Source: Jidongwangia harbinensis
Lineage (GTDB): Bacteria; Actinomycetota; Actinomycetes; Mycobacteriales; Micromonosporaceae
Reading direction: 5' to 3'
DNA length: 64,000 nucleotides
Assembly (NCBI RefSeq): GCF_020216025.1
Contig: NZ_JAIWNC010000027.1
Coordinates: 86,585 to 150,584 of the forward strand
A program made the translations under genes and the position numbers. Positions 16,114 through 25,313 of this stretch are shown in pieces (position 1 is the first letter of the stretch; each line of letters starts with the position of its first letter). Below the pieces are notes generated by a model. The model worked only from the letters and a program-made list of their open reading frames with translations. It made no database searches and was not told where the DNA came from.

Positions 16114-19100
16114 CTACTTCTGTTTCTTGACCTCGGACGGAATGTGGTGATCCGGGATCGGATCCGGCCTGCCGTTGTTCCGCACGCCGTTGCTGCTTCC
16201 GCTGAAGTGCCAGTTGCCGTTCGCGTCGTTGGAGTAACGGTAGTAGACGGCCTTCTTACCTCGGCCGATCTTGGTCCACCGCACGCCGGCGACCTCGATG
16301 CTGTTGGCGAACTGCTCCGCCGCGTCAGCGGGCAGCACCGCCTTGTTCGGGTTGTACGGGTTCGGTCCGCCGTGCGGATCGTGGTGGCCGGGGTTCTCGT
16401 AGACCGGCGCCTTGGGCGGATCGTTGGGCACATCCGTCGGGCAGTTGTGCACCAGGACCGAGGCACTGCCCGCCATCACGTAGTACGTCGGGATCCCCGT
16501 GATGCTGAGGTTGTGCACCCGCGTCGCGACGGTGCGCTCGGCGATGGTGGCGACATGCGTCCGGGTGCCGTCCGCGCTGAGCAGCGGCAGCCCGACCGCG
16601 AGCCCCGACGCCGGAATCCACGTGTTCAGCCCCGGCACCCAGAACGGGTGGCTCTCGGTGGCGGAGACGATCTTCGGCGCGGTGTCCGGGTCGCCGTCGT
16701 CGTCGATGCCGACGTCGATGATCCGTTTGACGCCGTCCGCGCTTCTGGTGCCCGCTACCGGCTTGTCCACCGTGCCGCCGACGGTCGGCTCGGTGGCCGC
16801 AACCTCGGTGCCCTTCTCCACCTCTTCGATCGGCACCAGGCGGCCACTGGCGAGCAGGACCAGGGTGCCCGGGACGAAGCTGCTGCGCCTGCACTTCTTG
16901 AAGAGCTTCTCGAAGAGCTCCTTGATGGACCGCAGCTTGTCCGAGTTCTTGAAGGCCTTGGCGCCGGTGCCGAGGTACCCGATGACGGGGATGGCGGAGA
17001 ATCCGGAGAGGAAACCACCGACGTAGTCGCCGCGCCCGAACGACACGGCCGCGTCGATGCCGTCGCAGACCTCCCCGGCGCCGGGCACCAGGCCACACGC
17101 CATGAGGGTGAACTGCAGGACGTCCAGCAGCAGGTCCTTGTTCTCCCCGACGAGTTCCTTGATGTCGGCGAGCATGGTGCAGCCGGCGGTGTTCTGGTTG
17201 ACCGGAGCGGCGCACTTGGCCTGGTCCATCAACGCACCGGCGAAGTCCTTGTACACCATGAGGCATTCCTTGGACACCGCGGAGGCGTCCAGGACCATGC
17301 AGCCCCAGGTCTTGTGGTCGTCCGCGGCGGAGCCCTTACCGTCGGCCCCGCTGCCGGGTGCGGTGTTGCGCTGCTGCGCCTCCCACTCCTTCAGCTTCGT
17401 GGCGTAGATGGCGGCGGCCTGCTTCGCCGCCACGTCGGCGGCCGCGGCATCCTTGCCGGCCGCCTGCGCGTCCGCCCGAGCCGCCTCCGCGGAACGGTAG
17501 GCCGCGGTGGCGTCCTTCTGCGCCCGCTGGGAAGCGGCGGTGGCGGTGGCGGCGGACTGCGCCGCCCGGCTCGCGGAGGCCTGCGCCGCGTTCGACGCGT
17601 TGCGGGCCGTGGTGGCGCTCTTCGCCGCCTCCTCGGCCGACTTCTGCGCGGCATCCGCCGCTGCCGCGGCCTTCAGCCGGTGACCGTCGGCCACCTCGGC
17701 GGACTTCTTGGCCGCCGCCGCGTACTTGTCGGCGTCCGCGGACTGCTGCCGCGCCCGCTGTGCCGCCTCGGCCGCCTTGTTGGCGTCGGTCAGGGCGGTG
17801 TTCGCGTACTGCTGCGCCTGCCGGACCAGCGACTGCACCGCCTGCACGTGCGCTTCCTGCTCGGCGTCACGCTGTGCCGCCTCGTATCGCGACACGTTCA
17901 GGAAGTACGACACGTAGGACGGCGGGCCCGCCAACGCCACCTGGGCGGCGGCCTTGACCTCGGGGCATGCGCATTCCATCGCCCGGTACACCAGCAGGCG
18001 CTCGTCCGCGGCCCGGGCCACGTGCTGACCGTCCCGCAGGAACCGGTGCACGTCGGCGGGCGTACCCTCCAGCGCCTTCTGCGCCGCCGCCTTCAGGTTC
18101 GGCATGTCGGTGGCGCCGGCGATCAGCGCGTACACCTGCTGCCGGTCCTTCGTGGTCTTGCCCGCGTGGTTCCGGGTGCGGAGGAACGCCTCGACCGTCG
18201 CGTCGTCGCCGGCCAGCGCGGTCTGGGCCGCGGTCTTCTCCGCTCCGTCCGGCAGCGTGTCGATCAGCCGCCACACCCGCGCCCGGTCGTCCTGCCCGGC
18301 CGCGAAGCGCCGGCCCTCGGCCAGCCAGGACCGCATCTCGGTCTCGCCGCCGGTCAACGCGGTCGCCGCCGCGTTCTTCGTCCATTCCCCGCCGTACGTG
18401 CTCAGGGTGATCGCCGCCCGCCGGCCGTGGTCCAGGACCACCGCGCTCGGTGCGCCGACCGCACTCGCCTGATCCAGCGACGTCCGGGTGCCCGCCTCGA
18501 TGCGGTCCTGCTCCGCGGTGTCCCAGGCAAGCGTTCGGTCCCAGGCCGCGGCCTCGCCACCGGCCGACTTCACCGCCTGCTCGGCCGCCAGCGCCTCCTG
18601 CGCCGCCAGCACGCCCTGCTCGGTCCACTCCGCCCGGCGTGCGACGTCCTCGGCACGGGCCAGCTTCTGCACGGCGTCGGCGTCACCGGCCGCCTGCACG
18701 GCGAGGTTCGCCGACTCCACCGCCGCCTGGGCGTGCTCGAAGGCCTTCTCCGCCGACTTGCGGCCCTGCTCCGCGGCCACGGCCGCGTCCAGCGCGGCCC
18801 GCTCCGCGTTCTCCGCGTGCTCGGCCGCCCGTGCCGCGAAGGCGAACGCCTCCTGCGACGCCTGCGCCGCGGACGCCGCCAGGGACTCGGCCCGGTCCGC
18901 CGCGCGGTCCGCCGTCGCCGCCGCGTTGCGTGCCTGCGCCGCCGCGTTGCGCGCCCGTGCGGCCTGTGCCGCCGACACGCCGGAGTGCCGCCCGGCCTCG
19001 TCCGCCGCGGTACCCGCCGCGGCCGCGTTGCCGCTCGCCCGCTTGGCCGCCTGCGCCGCCGCCTGTGCCTGTGCCTGTGCCCGGTCGGACTCGGCCTTCA

Positions 19101-20274
19101 CCTGCGCCAGTTCGCGCGCCCGGGCCGCCGCGTCGCGGGCCGCCTCGGCGGCCTCCCGGGCCAGCCGGGCGTCGCCCGCGTTCAGGTGCGCCGCGGATGC
19201 CGCGCGCCGGGCCCGCGCCGCCGCCTGCGCCGTCAGTGACGCCGCCGACGTGGCGCGCCGGGCCGCGTCGGCCGCGACCCGCGCCGCCCGCATGGCCGAG
19301 TTCGACGCCTTGATGGCCTCCCGCGCCGCGTCCGCCGCGCCTTCCGCCGCGTCCGCCGCACGTCCCGCCGCAGCGGTCGCCTTGGCCGCGTCACTGCCGG
19401 CGGCCTTCGCCTCCGCGGCCGCGGTCTGGGCCGCGTTCTTGGCCTGCCCGGCGGCCGCCTCGGCGCGGTCCGAGGACTGCTGCGCCGACAGCGCCTCCCG
19501 GGCGGTGTCCTGTCCGGCCTGACGTGCCTGCTCGGTCAGCGCGCGGACCTCGGCGATCTCCTTGTCCCGCGCCCGGGCCGTGAACTGGCCCCAGGTGAGG
19601 AAGTCGCGCAACTGCTCCGCCGTACCCTGCAACGCCTGCTGCGCCGCGGTGTTCAGCACCGGCCCGCTGTTGTTCGAGCCCCCGGTCAGCATCCGGGTGG
19701 CCGCCAACCGGTCGTCGGCGTACGCGGCCGCGTTCCGTCCCGACGACAGGAAGGCGTCCAGGTCCTCCGGCGTCCCGGCCAGCGCGTTGCGCGCCGCCGC
19801 CTTCACCGTCGGCCCACCGCTCTCCAGGAGCTGGTGCGCCCGGACCCGCTCGTCGGCCTCGAACGGGGTGTGCCACCCGCCGCCGATGAACGCCTGCACG
19901 TCGGCGCGCGACCCGGCCAGCGCCCGCTGCGCCGCCGCCCGCATCGCCGGACCGTCCATGGCGGCGAGGATCTGGGCGGAGGCCCGCTCGTCGGCCTCCA
20001 TGGCGGTCCGGTAACCGGTGTCGAGGTACGCACGCAGGTCTTCGTCCGAGCCCGTCAGGGCCAGCTCGGCCGCCCGTCGCAACGACGGCCCACCGGACGA
20101 CAGGTCCCACACCGCCTCCTGGCGGTCCAGTGCCACGTCGTCGTCGGCCGCGGCCGGTGCGCCCGGAGAGATGAAGGAGCCGATCAGAACGAGAACGACG
20201 ACGGCCGCGATGGATCTCACGCGGCGTGACACCGGGCGTCTGGAGTGGAATAGGACAGCAAGCATTGACCGCAC
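16114..20274 (-). CDS. Secreted polymorphic toxin: ALF repeats, Ala-rich coiled coil, Hint, C-terminal toxin tip
   Basis: 1386 residues. Signal peptide, residues ~1-45 (RRVRSIAAVVVLVLIGSF ... APAAADDD). ALF-type short repeats with the ALxGxxxDLxxFLxxG pattern occur at ~60-260 and again at ~600-800. Two very long Ala-rich helical or coiled-coil blocks (AAQAARARNAAAQARNA) form a stalk. A Hint autoprocessing domain spans ~1128-1278: Cys1128, SFVPGTLVLLASG, SHPFWVPG and the terminal VLVHNC. A 108-residue C-terminal tip follows, with YYRYSNDANGNWHFSGS and an HHIPSEVKKQK end, the predicted toxin released by Hint. The GTG at 20274 is chosen for a G-run Shine-Dalgarno upstream. The candidate immunity gene follows. 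Confidence 0.88.
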   Translation of the reverse strand: MRSMLAVLFHSRRPVSRRVRSIAAVVVLVLIGSFISPGAPAAADDDVALDRQEAVWDLSSGGPSLRRAAELALTGSDEDLRAYLDTGYRTAMEADERASAQILAAMDGPAMRAAAQRALAGSRADVQAFIGGGWHTPFEADERVRAHQLLESGGPTVKAAARNALAGTPEDLDAFLSSGRNAAAYADDRLAATRMLTGGSNNSGPVLNTAAQQALQGTAEQLRDFLTWGQFTARARDKEIAEVRALTEQARQAGQDTAREALSAQQSSDRAEAAAGQAKNAAQTAAAEAKAAGSDAAKATAAAGRAADAAEGAADAAREAIKASNSAMRAARVAADAARRATSAASLTAQAAARARRAASAAHLNAGDARLAREAAEAARDAAARARELAQVKAESDRAQAQAQAAAQAAKRASGNAAAAGTAADEAGRHSGVSAAQAARARNAAAQARNAAATADRAADRAESLAASAAQASQEAFAFAARAAEHAENAERAALDAAVAAEQGRKSAEKAFEHAQAAVESANLAVQAAGDADAVQKLARAEDVARRAEWTEQGVLAAQEALAAEQAVKSAGGEAAAWDRTLAWDTAEQDRIEAGTRTSLDQASAVGAPSAVVLDHGRRAAITLSTYGGEWTKNAAATALTGGETEMRSWLAEGRRFAAGQDDRARVWRLIDTLPDGAEKTAAQTALAGDDATVEAFLRTRNHAGKTTKDRQQVYALIAGATDMPNLKAAAQKALEGTPADVHRFLRDGQHVARAADERLLVYRAMECACPEVKAAAQVALAGPPSYVSYFLNVSRYEAAQRDAEQEAHVQAVQSLVRQAQQYANTALTDANKAAEAAQRARQQSADADKYAAAAKKSAEVADGHRLKAAAAADAAQKSAEEAAKSATTARNASNAAQASASRAAQSAATATAASQRAQKDATAAYRSAEAARADAQAAGKDAAAADVAAKQAAAIYATKLKEWEAQQRNTAPGSGADGKGSAADDHKTWGCMVLDASAVSKECLMVYKDFAGALMDQAKCAAPVNQNTAGCTMLADIKELVGENKDLLLDVLQFTLMACGLVPGAGEVCDGIDAAVSFGRGDYVGGFLSGFSAIPVIGYLGTGAKAFKNSDKLRSIKELFEKLFKKCRRSSFVPGTLVLLASGRLVPIEEVEKGTEVAATEPTVGGTVDKPVAGTRSADGVKRIIDVGIDDDGDPDTAPKIVSATESHPFWVPGLNTWIPASGLAVGLPLLSADGTRTHVATIAERTVATRVHNLSITGIPTYYVMAGSASVLVHNCPTDVPNDPPKAPVYENPGHHDPHGGPNPYNPNKAVLPADAAEQFANSIEVAGVRWTKIGRGKKAVYYRYSNDANGNWHFSGSSNGVRNNGRPDPIPDHHIPSEVKKQK

Positions 20275-20405
20275 GTTGACGGCACCCCCCGTGGAAGCTG
20301 TACAAGGCGGCCTCACGGTATCGAAGCGGGTTACTGCGAACAACCCTGCCCAGCTGGTGTGACGGATCGATCAGAGTGACTCGCCGCACCGGGGTGCCCG
20401 CGGCC

Positions 20406-21776
20406 TCACGGGGTGATCGTCACGGTGACCGTCCGGGTGTAGAAGTCGCGGGCCGCGATGCCCTGTTCGCGGGGCCCGTAGCTGGACTCCTTCTCGCCGC
20501 CGAACGGGGCGTGGAAGTCCACTCCGGTGGTCGGTGCGTTGACCTTCACCATCCCCACGTCCAGCTGGTTGGCGTAGGTCAGCGCGGACCCGAGGTGCTG
20601 GGTGTACACGCCCGCGACCAGCCCGTGCCGTACCTCGTTGGCGGTGCGTACCGCGGCCTCGGCCGACTCCGCGGGCAGCACCACGCAGACCGGTCCGAAG
20701 TACTCCTCGCTGAGCAGGTCGTCGCCGGCCGGCACGTCGGTCAACAGCGTCGGCGCCTGGAACCACCCGTCGCGGTCCGGCTGGCCGCCGCCGGTCAGCA
20801 CCCGGGCGCCGCCCTTGCCGGCGCGTTGCACCGCCGCCTGGATCGCCTCGCGCGGCCGCGACTCGATCAGCGGGCCGACCACCGTCGCCGGATCCGCCGG
20901 GTCGCCGGTGGGCAGCGCTTCGACCGCCGCGGCGAGCCGCTCGGCGAACGGTGCGGCATCGCCGACCACGATCACCCGGCTGGTGGCGGTGCACTTCTGG
21001 CCGGCGTACCCCATGGCCGCCGCGGCGATCGCCTTCGCGGCCGCCTCCTGGTCCGCGTCCGGCAGCACGATGGCGGCGTTCTGGCCGCCCATCTCCGCCT
21101 GCACCGGGATGCCGCGGGCGACCGACCGGCGGGCGACCGCCTGCCCGGCCGCGACGGAGCCGGTGAACGAGACGGCGTCCGCGGTGTCGACCACCGCTTC
21201 GCCGGTTCCGCCGAGGCCGGTCAGCACGGTGAGTACGCCGTCCGGGAGCGCTCCGGCGAACAGTTCGGCCAGCCGCAGCGCCACCGCGGACGACTGCGGC
21301 GCGGGCTTGAGGAGAACCGTGTTGCCGAACGCGAGGGCCGGCGCGGCCTTCCAGAGCGGGATCGCCACCGGGAAGTTCCACGGGGTGATCAGCCCGACGA
21401 CGCCGTGCGGACGGCGCCGGGTGTGCAGCAGCGACACGCCGTCGGCCGGTGGGTACACCTCGCCCTCCGGGTACAGCGCCTGCTGCGCGAAGTAGCGCAG
21501 GATGGCGACGCCGCGGCCGATCTCGGCGCCCGCCTCGCCGAGCGGCTTGCCGACCTCGCGGACCACCAGATCGGTCAGTTCGCCGGTCGCGGCGGCGAGC
21601 GCCTCGGCGCAGGCGTGCAGGGCGGCGGCCCGGGCGTGCGCCGGTCCGCGCGCCCAGCCGGTGGCCGCGTCACGGGCAACGCCGGCGGCCGCCGCCACCT
21701 GCTCCGCGGGGGTGTCGGGAAAGCGGACGACGACGTCCGACGGCGCTTGCGGGGAGCGGCTCTCGATCGTGGTCAT
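20406..21776 (-). CDS. Aldehyde dehydrogenase, probably 2-oxoglutarate semialdehyde type
   Basis: 456-residue NAD(P)-dependent ALDH. Landmarks: GLITPWNFPVAIPLWK, coenzyme loop SFTGSVAAG, general base in EMGGQNA, nucleophilic Cys in GYAGQKCTATSR, and the terminal FGGEKESSYGPREQG. The start ATG (21776) overlaps the FAH-family gene stop by 4 bp (ATGA), so the two are translationally coupled. Coupling to a 2-keto-3-deoxy sugar acid dehydratase-like gene suggests that it oxidises 2,5-dioxopentanoate to 2-oxoglutarate, the last step of Weimberg-type pathways. This substrate is inference from context. Confidence 0.9.
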   Translation of the reverse strand: MTTIESRSPQAPSDVVVRFPDTPAEQVAAAAGVARDAATGWARGPAHARAAALHACAEALAAATGELTDLVVREVGKPLGEAGAEIGRGVAILRYFAQQALYPEGEVYPPADGVSLLHTRRRPHGVVGLITPWNFPVAIPLWKAAPALAFGNTVLLKPAPQSSAVALRLAELFAGALPDGVLTVLTGLGGTGEAVVDTADAVSFTGSVAAGQAVARRSVARGIPVQAEMGGQNAAIVLPDADQEAAAKAIAAAAMGYAGQKCTATSRVIVVGDAAPFAERLAAAVEALPTGDPADPATVVGPLIESRPREAIQAAVQRAGKGGARVLTGGGQPDRDGWFQAPTLLTDVPAGDDLLSEEYFGPVCVVLPAESAEAAVRTANEVRHGLVAGVYTQHLGSALTYANQLDVGMVKVNAPTTGVDFHAPFGGEKESSYGPREQGIAARDFYTRTVTVTITP

Positions 21777-22642
21777 GACTGTCCCTTTCCACTGGTGGCA
21801 TCGCCGACCGCGACGACGGGGTTGGTCAGCGTTCCGAGTGTCTCGGACGTTATCTCGATCGTGTCGCCGGGTTGCGTGGTGAAGTCGGCGTCCGGCACCA
21901 CGCCGGTGCCGGTCAGCAGGATCACGCCGGCCGGGAAGCTGAGCGCCCGGAACAGCCAGTCGGCCAGGTCCTCGAAGCCGCGGGCCATCGCCGACGTCGA
22001 GGTCGTACCGGCGAAGACCTCGCGTCCGTCGCGTAGCACCCGGACCCCGATCGGGAAGGGATCGGCGCCGACCGCCCAGCTCGGCACGATGGCCGGGCCC
22101 AGCGAGCAGGAACGGTCGTAGATCTTCGCCTGTGGCAGGTAGAGCGGGTTCTCGCCCTCGATCGACCGGCTGCTCATGTCGTTGCCCAGGGTGTAGCCGA
22201 ACACCTCGCCGGCCGCGTTGAGCACCAGGCCCACCTCGGCCTCGGGTACGTCCCAGCCGGAGTCGACGCGGATCCCGACCGGGTCGTGGTCGCCGACCAC
22301 GCGCCACGGGCTGGACTTGAAGAAGATCTCGGGGCGCTCGTTGTCGTAGACGTGGTCGTAGAGGGAACCGTGGTCGGACTCGTCCTTGCGCCCGTCGCGG
22401 CTGCGCAGGTACGTCACGCCGGCCGCCCACACCTCCTGCTGGTCGATGGGCGGGAGCGTCGTGTCGCCCGGCATGTCGCCGCCGGCGTCGCGGGCGGCGG
22501 CCTCGACCACGGCGCGGGCCTGGTCGAGCGGCAGGGCGAGCAGGTCGGCGAGAGTACCGTCGAGTTCGCCCCAGGCGCCGTCCTGGCGCACCGCCCAGCG
22601 CGAGGCGCCGCCGGCGCGCAGGTGGTAAATGGAGATCGGCAT
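21773..22642 (-). CDS. Fumarylacetoacetate hydrolase-family protein, likely 2-keto-3-deoxy-sugar acid dehydratase
   Basis: 289 residues. The FAH-like catalytic domain fills the C-terminal two-thirds, with metal-ligand acidic residues in DVPEAEVGLVLNAAGEVFGY and GYTLGNDMSSRSIEGENPLYL, and the closing TGTGVVPDADFTTQPGDTIEI. The N-terminal ~90 residues match the extended form seen in 2-keto-3-deoxy-arabinonate dehydratases (QQEVWAAGVTYLRSRDGR). First gene of a two-gene operon with the ALDH (4-bp overlap), divergent from an IclR regulator. Together they predict conversion of a 2-keto-3-deoxy-pentonate to 2-oxoglutarate (family knowledge plus context). Confidence 0.85.
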   Translation of the reverse strand: MPISIYHLRAGGASRWAVRQDGAWGELDGTLADLLALPLDQARAVVEAAARDAGGDMPGDTTLPPIDQQEVWAAGVTYLRSRDGRKDESDHGSLYDHVYDNERPEIFFKSSPWRVVGDHDPVGIRVDSGWDVPEAEVGLVLNAAGEVFGYTLGNDMSSRSIEGENPLYLPQAKIYDRSCSLGPAIVPSWAVGADPFPIGVRVLRDGREVFAGTTSTSAMARGFEDLADWLFRALSFPAGVILLTGTGVVPDADFTTQPGDTIEITSETLGTLTNPVVAVGDATSGKGQS

Positions 22643-22772
22643 TTGGCCATCCTAAGTGTGTGTAAATGCGGAAATGTGCGGTTCGCCTGGCGTCGAGACG
22701 CGGTTACCCTCGTCAGGTGCCGGTCCGTGGAGATCGCTGACCCGCGTCCGGCAACGCGAAGGGACTATCGAC

Positions 22773-23543
22773 ATGCCCCGTGTGGTACCGGCGGTCATCC
22801 GTGCACTCGACATCCTCGAACTGTTTCTGGACCGTCCCCAGCTGTCCGCCCGCGAGGTGATGGAGCGGCTCGACCTGCCCCGCACCACCGTGCACGAGTT
22901 GCTGGTGACGCTGGAGGCCCGCTCGTACCTGATCTCCGTCCCGGGCCAGCCGGTGCAGTACCGGCTCGGCATGCCCCTGTTCCAGCTCGGCGCGGCGTTC
23001 GCCGGCCGGCTCGACCTGGTCCGGGAGGCGCAGAGCGTCGCGCGGGACGTGGCCGCCGCGTGTGACGAGGCGGTCCACGTGGCCGTGCTCGACGGCGCCG
23101 ACGTCATCTACCTGGTCAAGGTCGACAGCACGCACCCGGTCCGGATGGTCTCCGCGGTCGGGCGGCGGTTGCCGGCCCACTGCACGGCGGTCGGCAAGGT
23201 GCTGCTGTCGGACCTGGCTCCGGCGGCCCTGGACGCCCTCCTGGTGAAGGGTGACCTGCCGGGCATGACACCGGAGAGCGTCACCGATCCGGACCGCCTG
23301 CGGGCCGAGCTGGACAGCGTCCGGGCCGACGGCGTCGCGGTCGACATCGGCGAGTCCGACAGCGCCATGCGGTGCGTCGCCGCGGCGATCCGGGACCATT
23401 CCGGCGCCGCGATCGCCGCGATGAGTCTTTCCGCGCCGATCATCCGCTGGACCCCGGCGGCGCAGGTGGAGTGGACCGGGCTGATTCGCGACGGCGCGGC
23501 CACGCTGTCCGCCCGGATGGGATACCTGGCCCAGCCTCGATAG
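22773..23543 (+). CDS. IclR-family transcriptional regulator
   Basis: 256 residues. Winged HTH, residues ~5-65 (VIRALDILELFLDR, SAREVMERLDLPRTTVHELLVTLEARSYL). IclR effector domain with VAVLDGADVIYLVKVDS, GRRLPAHCTAVGKVLLSD, DIGESDSAMRCVAAAIRD and AIAAMSLSAP. The ATG at 22773 has GAAGGGA 8 bp upstream. It lies between the divergent FAH/ALDH operon and the codirectional binding protein/permease operon, so it is the likely switch for both. Members of this family are effector-responsive repressors or activators; the ligand here is probably a sugar acid (inference). Confidence 0.93.
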   Translation: MPRVVPAVIRALDILELFLDRPQLSAREVMERLDLPRTTVHELLVTLEARSYLISVPGQPVQYRLGMPLFQLGAAFAGRLDLVREAQSVARDVAAACDEAVHVAVLDGADVIYLVKVDSTHPVRMVSAVGRRLPAHCTAVGKVLLSDLAPAALDALLVKGDLPGMTPESVTDPDRLRAELDSVRADGVAVDIGESDSAMRCVAAAIRDHSGAAIAAMSLSAPIIRWTPAAQVEWTGLIRDGAATLSARMGYLAQPR

Positions 23544-23581
23544 CCGGCGTGCCGGATCCAGCCGGAAACAGCGTAGAAACA

Positions 23582-23611
23582 TTGACACCCCTTACGGCGG
23601 TCCTCTAGCCT
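23582..23611 (+). promoter_or_regulatory. Sigma70-like promoter of the transporter operon
   Basis: TTGACA at 23582-23587 and TAGCCT at 23606-23611 with an 18-bp spacer. It lies ~270 bp ahead of the binding-protein start, directly upstream of two palindromes. Read by eye; spacing is near the optimum. Confidence 0.55.
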
Positions 23612-23626
23612 CGCGTCCACTCGAAA

Positions 23627-23658
23627 CGATATATCGAACTCAGTTCGAAATTTCGAAC
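23627..23658. promoter_or_regulatory. Paired palindromic operators, probable IclR-type sites
   Basis: A 10-bp palindrome CGATATATCG (23627-23636) is followed 6 bp later by a perfect 16-bp palindrome GTTCGAAATTTCGAAC (23643-23658). This AT-rich, TTCGAA-centred form resembles known IclR-family operators. Their place just downstream of the promoter at 23582 would favour repression by blocking initiation or clearance. The cognate protein is probably the IclR product encoded at 22773 (inference). Confidence 0.6.
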
Positions 23659-23882
23659 GGCGGTGTCCGTGAGTCTACCGAACCGGAACGTCAGCGCTAC
23701 CTCCCGAACTCGGGCCGCCGTTTGCGCCGTACGCGGCGACGTCGGGGGCCCGCGGCGAGGGGCGACCAATGACGGGCCCACGGTCGCCGACATCAAGACA
23801 CAACCTGAGCGTGTGGAACGCGGTGTCCGCCAAGTGCGCCGTCGGCGTGCAGCGGTGTGTGAGATGAGGGAGGCGACTGTCC
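23659..23882 (+). other. Long leader ahead of the binding-protein gene
   Basis: The 224 bp between the operator palindromes and the start at 23883 have no recognised gene. A frame opening at 23663 runs into the gene start but has no protein-like character. It is probably an untranslated leader if the promoter at 23582 is used. Confidence 0.4.
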
Positions 23883-25313
23883 ATGAGGGATAATCCAGTG
23901 TGGTCCCGGCGCGGCTTTCTGGGCATGGGAGTGGGGGTGCTCGGCGCGGCCGGTCTGGCCGCGTGCGGCGGCGAATCCGAATCGCCCACCACGCCGCAGG
24001 CGGAGGTCCCCAAGGAACTGATCGACGCCGCAGCGGCGGCGAAGGGCACCTCGATGGGCGTGCTGTCGCAGAAGCTGTACTCGGCGGCGGCGAACGAGGC
24101 GCTCGACAAGTCGATCAACGCGTTCGCCGGGGCGACCGGGACGAAGATCGAGAACAGTCTGGTCCAGGCCGACGCCGGCGACGTGGTGGCCAAGATCCAC
24201 GCCGAGGTCGAGGGCGGCGTGGCACGGGACCTGGCGTTCATGACCGACTCGCGGTTCATCGCGCAGTTCCACGGGCTGGGCGACCTGGAGGACGTCACGG
24301 ACGTCGTCAAGACGCTCACCGCCAAGTACGGCGAGCCCTGCGCGGAGGCCAAGAACTTCTGCGTCTTCGACGGCAAGTGGTACGCGATCCCGTACCACTT
24401 CATCGGAATCGGCTCGTTCCTGCGCAAGGACTGGATGCAGGACAAGGGCATCACGCCCAAGGACCAGTACAGCTGGGAGGAACTGCGCGACCTGTGCCTG
24501 GCGATCTCCGATCCGGGCAAGCGACGGTACGGCTGGGGCATGACGGTCAACCGGTCCGGTGACGCCAACGGCATGATCGAGGCACTGATCAACGCGTACG
24601 GCGGGGCGATCGCCGACAACGAGGGCCGGAAGGTCACGTTCGACTCGCCGGAAACCGTGCAGGCGGTGACGTTCCTCGGCGACATCTACACCAACCCGAA
24701 GTTCAAGCCGATGCTGCCGCCGGGCGTGGCCAGCTGGACCGACACCAGCAACAACGAGAACTGGCTGGCCGGGATCCTCGGCTACACCCGTAACCAGTTC
24801 AGCGTCTACGCGGACTCCCGGACCAAGAAGAACCCGGTCCACGCGAACACCCACGTCTTCTCCGACTGCACCGGGCCGGCCACCGACACGCCGCTGCTGC
24901 TCGGCCAGTCGCAGGGCTTCGTCGTCTTCAAGGGCGCCAAGAACCCCACGCTCGCCAAGCTTCTGGCGCAGTACCTGGTCAGCGCGCCGGCCCTGCTCGG
25001 GGTGGCGAAGGAGGCACCCGGCCTGGTCATGCCCGCCTGGGAGAAGGTCTGGGACGCCGACCCGTTCTTCACCAGCGGCGACCCCGCGTTCCCGATGCTG
25101 CGCAAGATCACTGAACTGTCCCTGCCGCTGTCCACCAAGAACGGCCTGAAGTTCCCGCAGAAGGCCAGCGCCGGGCAGCAGGCGGTGGGCGCCGCCTACG
25201 TCCTCACCGACATGATGCAGCAGGTGGTGCAGGGCACGGCGGCCGCGCAGGCGGTCAAGACCGCCCACGCCAAGATGGTGCAGATCTTCACCCAGCAGGG
25301 GCTGCCGCAGTGA
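23883..25313 (+). CDS. ABC transporter solute-binding lipoprotein (family 1), Tat-exported
   Basis: 476 residues. Twin-arginine signal SRRGFLGMGVGVLGAAG followed by the lipobox LAAC, so the mature protein is a membrane-anchored extracellular lipoprotein. The body is a family-1 sugar-binding fold (FHGLGDLEDVTDVV, WYAIPYHFIGIGSFLRKDWMQ, YSWEELRDLCLAI, TNNENWLAGILGYTRNQ-like region). The stop overlaps the permease GTG (4 bp). First gene of an operon under the 23582 promoter and palindromes. Likely ligand: a sugar, oligosaccharide or sugar acid feeding the FAH/ALDH route (context). Confidence 0.92.
   Translation: MRDNPVWSRRGFLGMGVGVLGAAGLAACGGESESPTTPQAEVPKELIDAAAAAKGTSMGVLSQKLYSAAANEALDKSINAFAGATGTKIENSLVQADAGDVVAKIHAEVEGGVARDLAFMTDSRFIAQFHGLGDLEDVTDVVKTLTAKYGEPCAEAKNFCVFDGKWYAIPYHFIGIGSFLRKDWMQDKGITPKDQYSWEELRDLCLAISDPGKRRYGWGMTVNRSGDANGMIEALINAYGGAIADNEGRKVTFDSPETVQAVTFLGDIYTNPKFKPMLPPGVASWTDTSNNENWLAGILGYTRNQFSVYADSRTKKNPVHANTHVFSDCTGPATDTPLLLGQSQGFVVFKGAKNPTLAKLLAQYLVSAPALLGVAKEAPGLVMPAWEKVWDADPFFTSGDPAFPMLRKITELSLPLSTKNGLKFPQKASAGQQAVGAAYVLTDMMQQVVQGTAAAQAVKTAHAKMVQIFTQQGLPQ

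Noticed and set aside
15673..19239. 1188-residue open frame on the plus strand opposite the toxin
   Set aside because: It mirrors the Ala-rich repeats of the toxin gene; sequence is Arg/Gly/Val-rich low complexity with no domain, and third-position bias fits the minus strand.
23663..23893. Possible small protein or leader peptide before the binding protein
   Set aside because: No Shine-Dalgarno, Arg-rich random composition and overlap with the true start; treated as untranslated leader.
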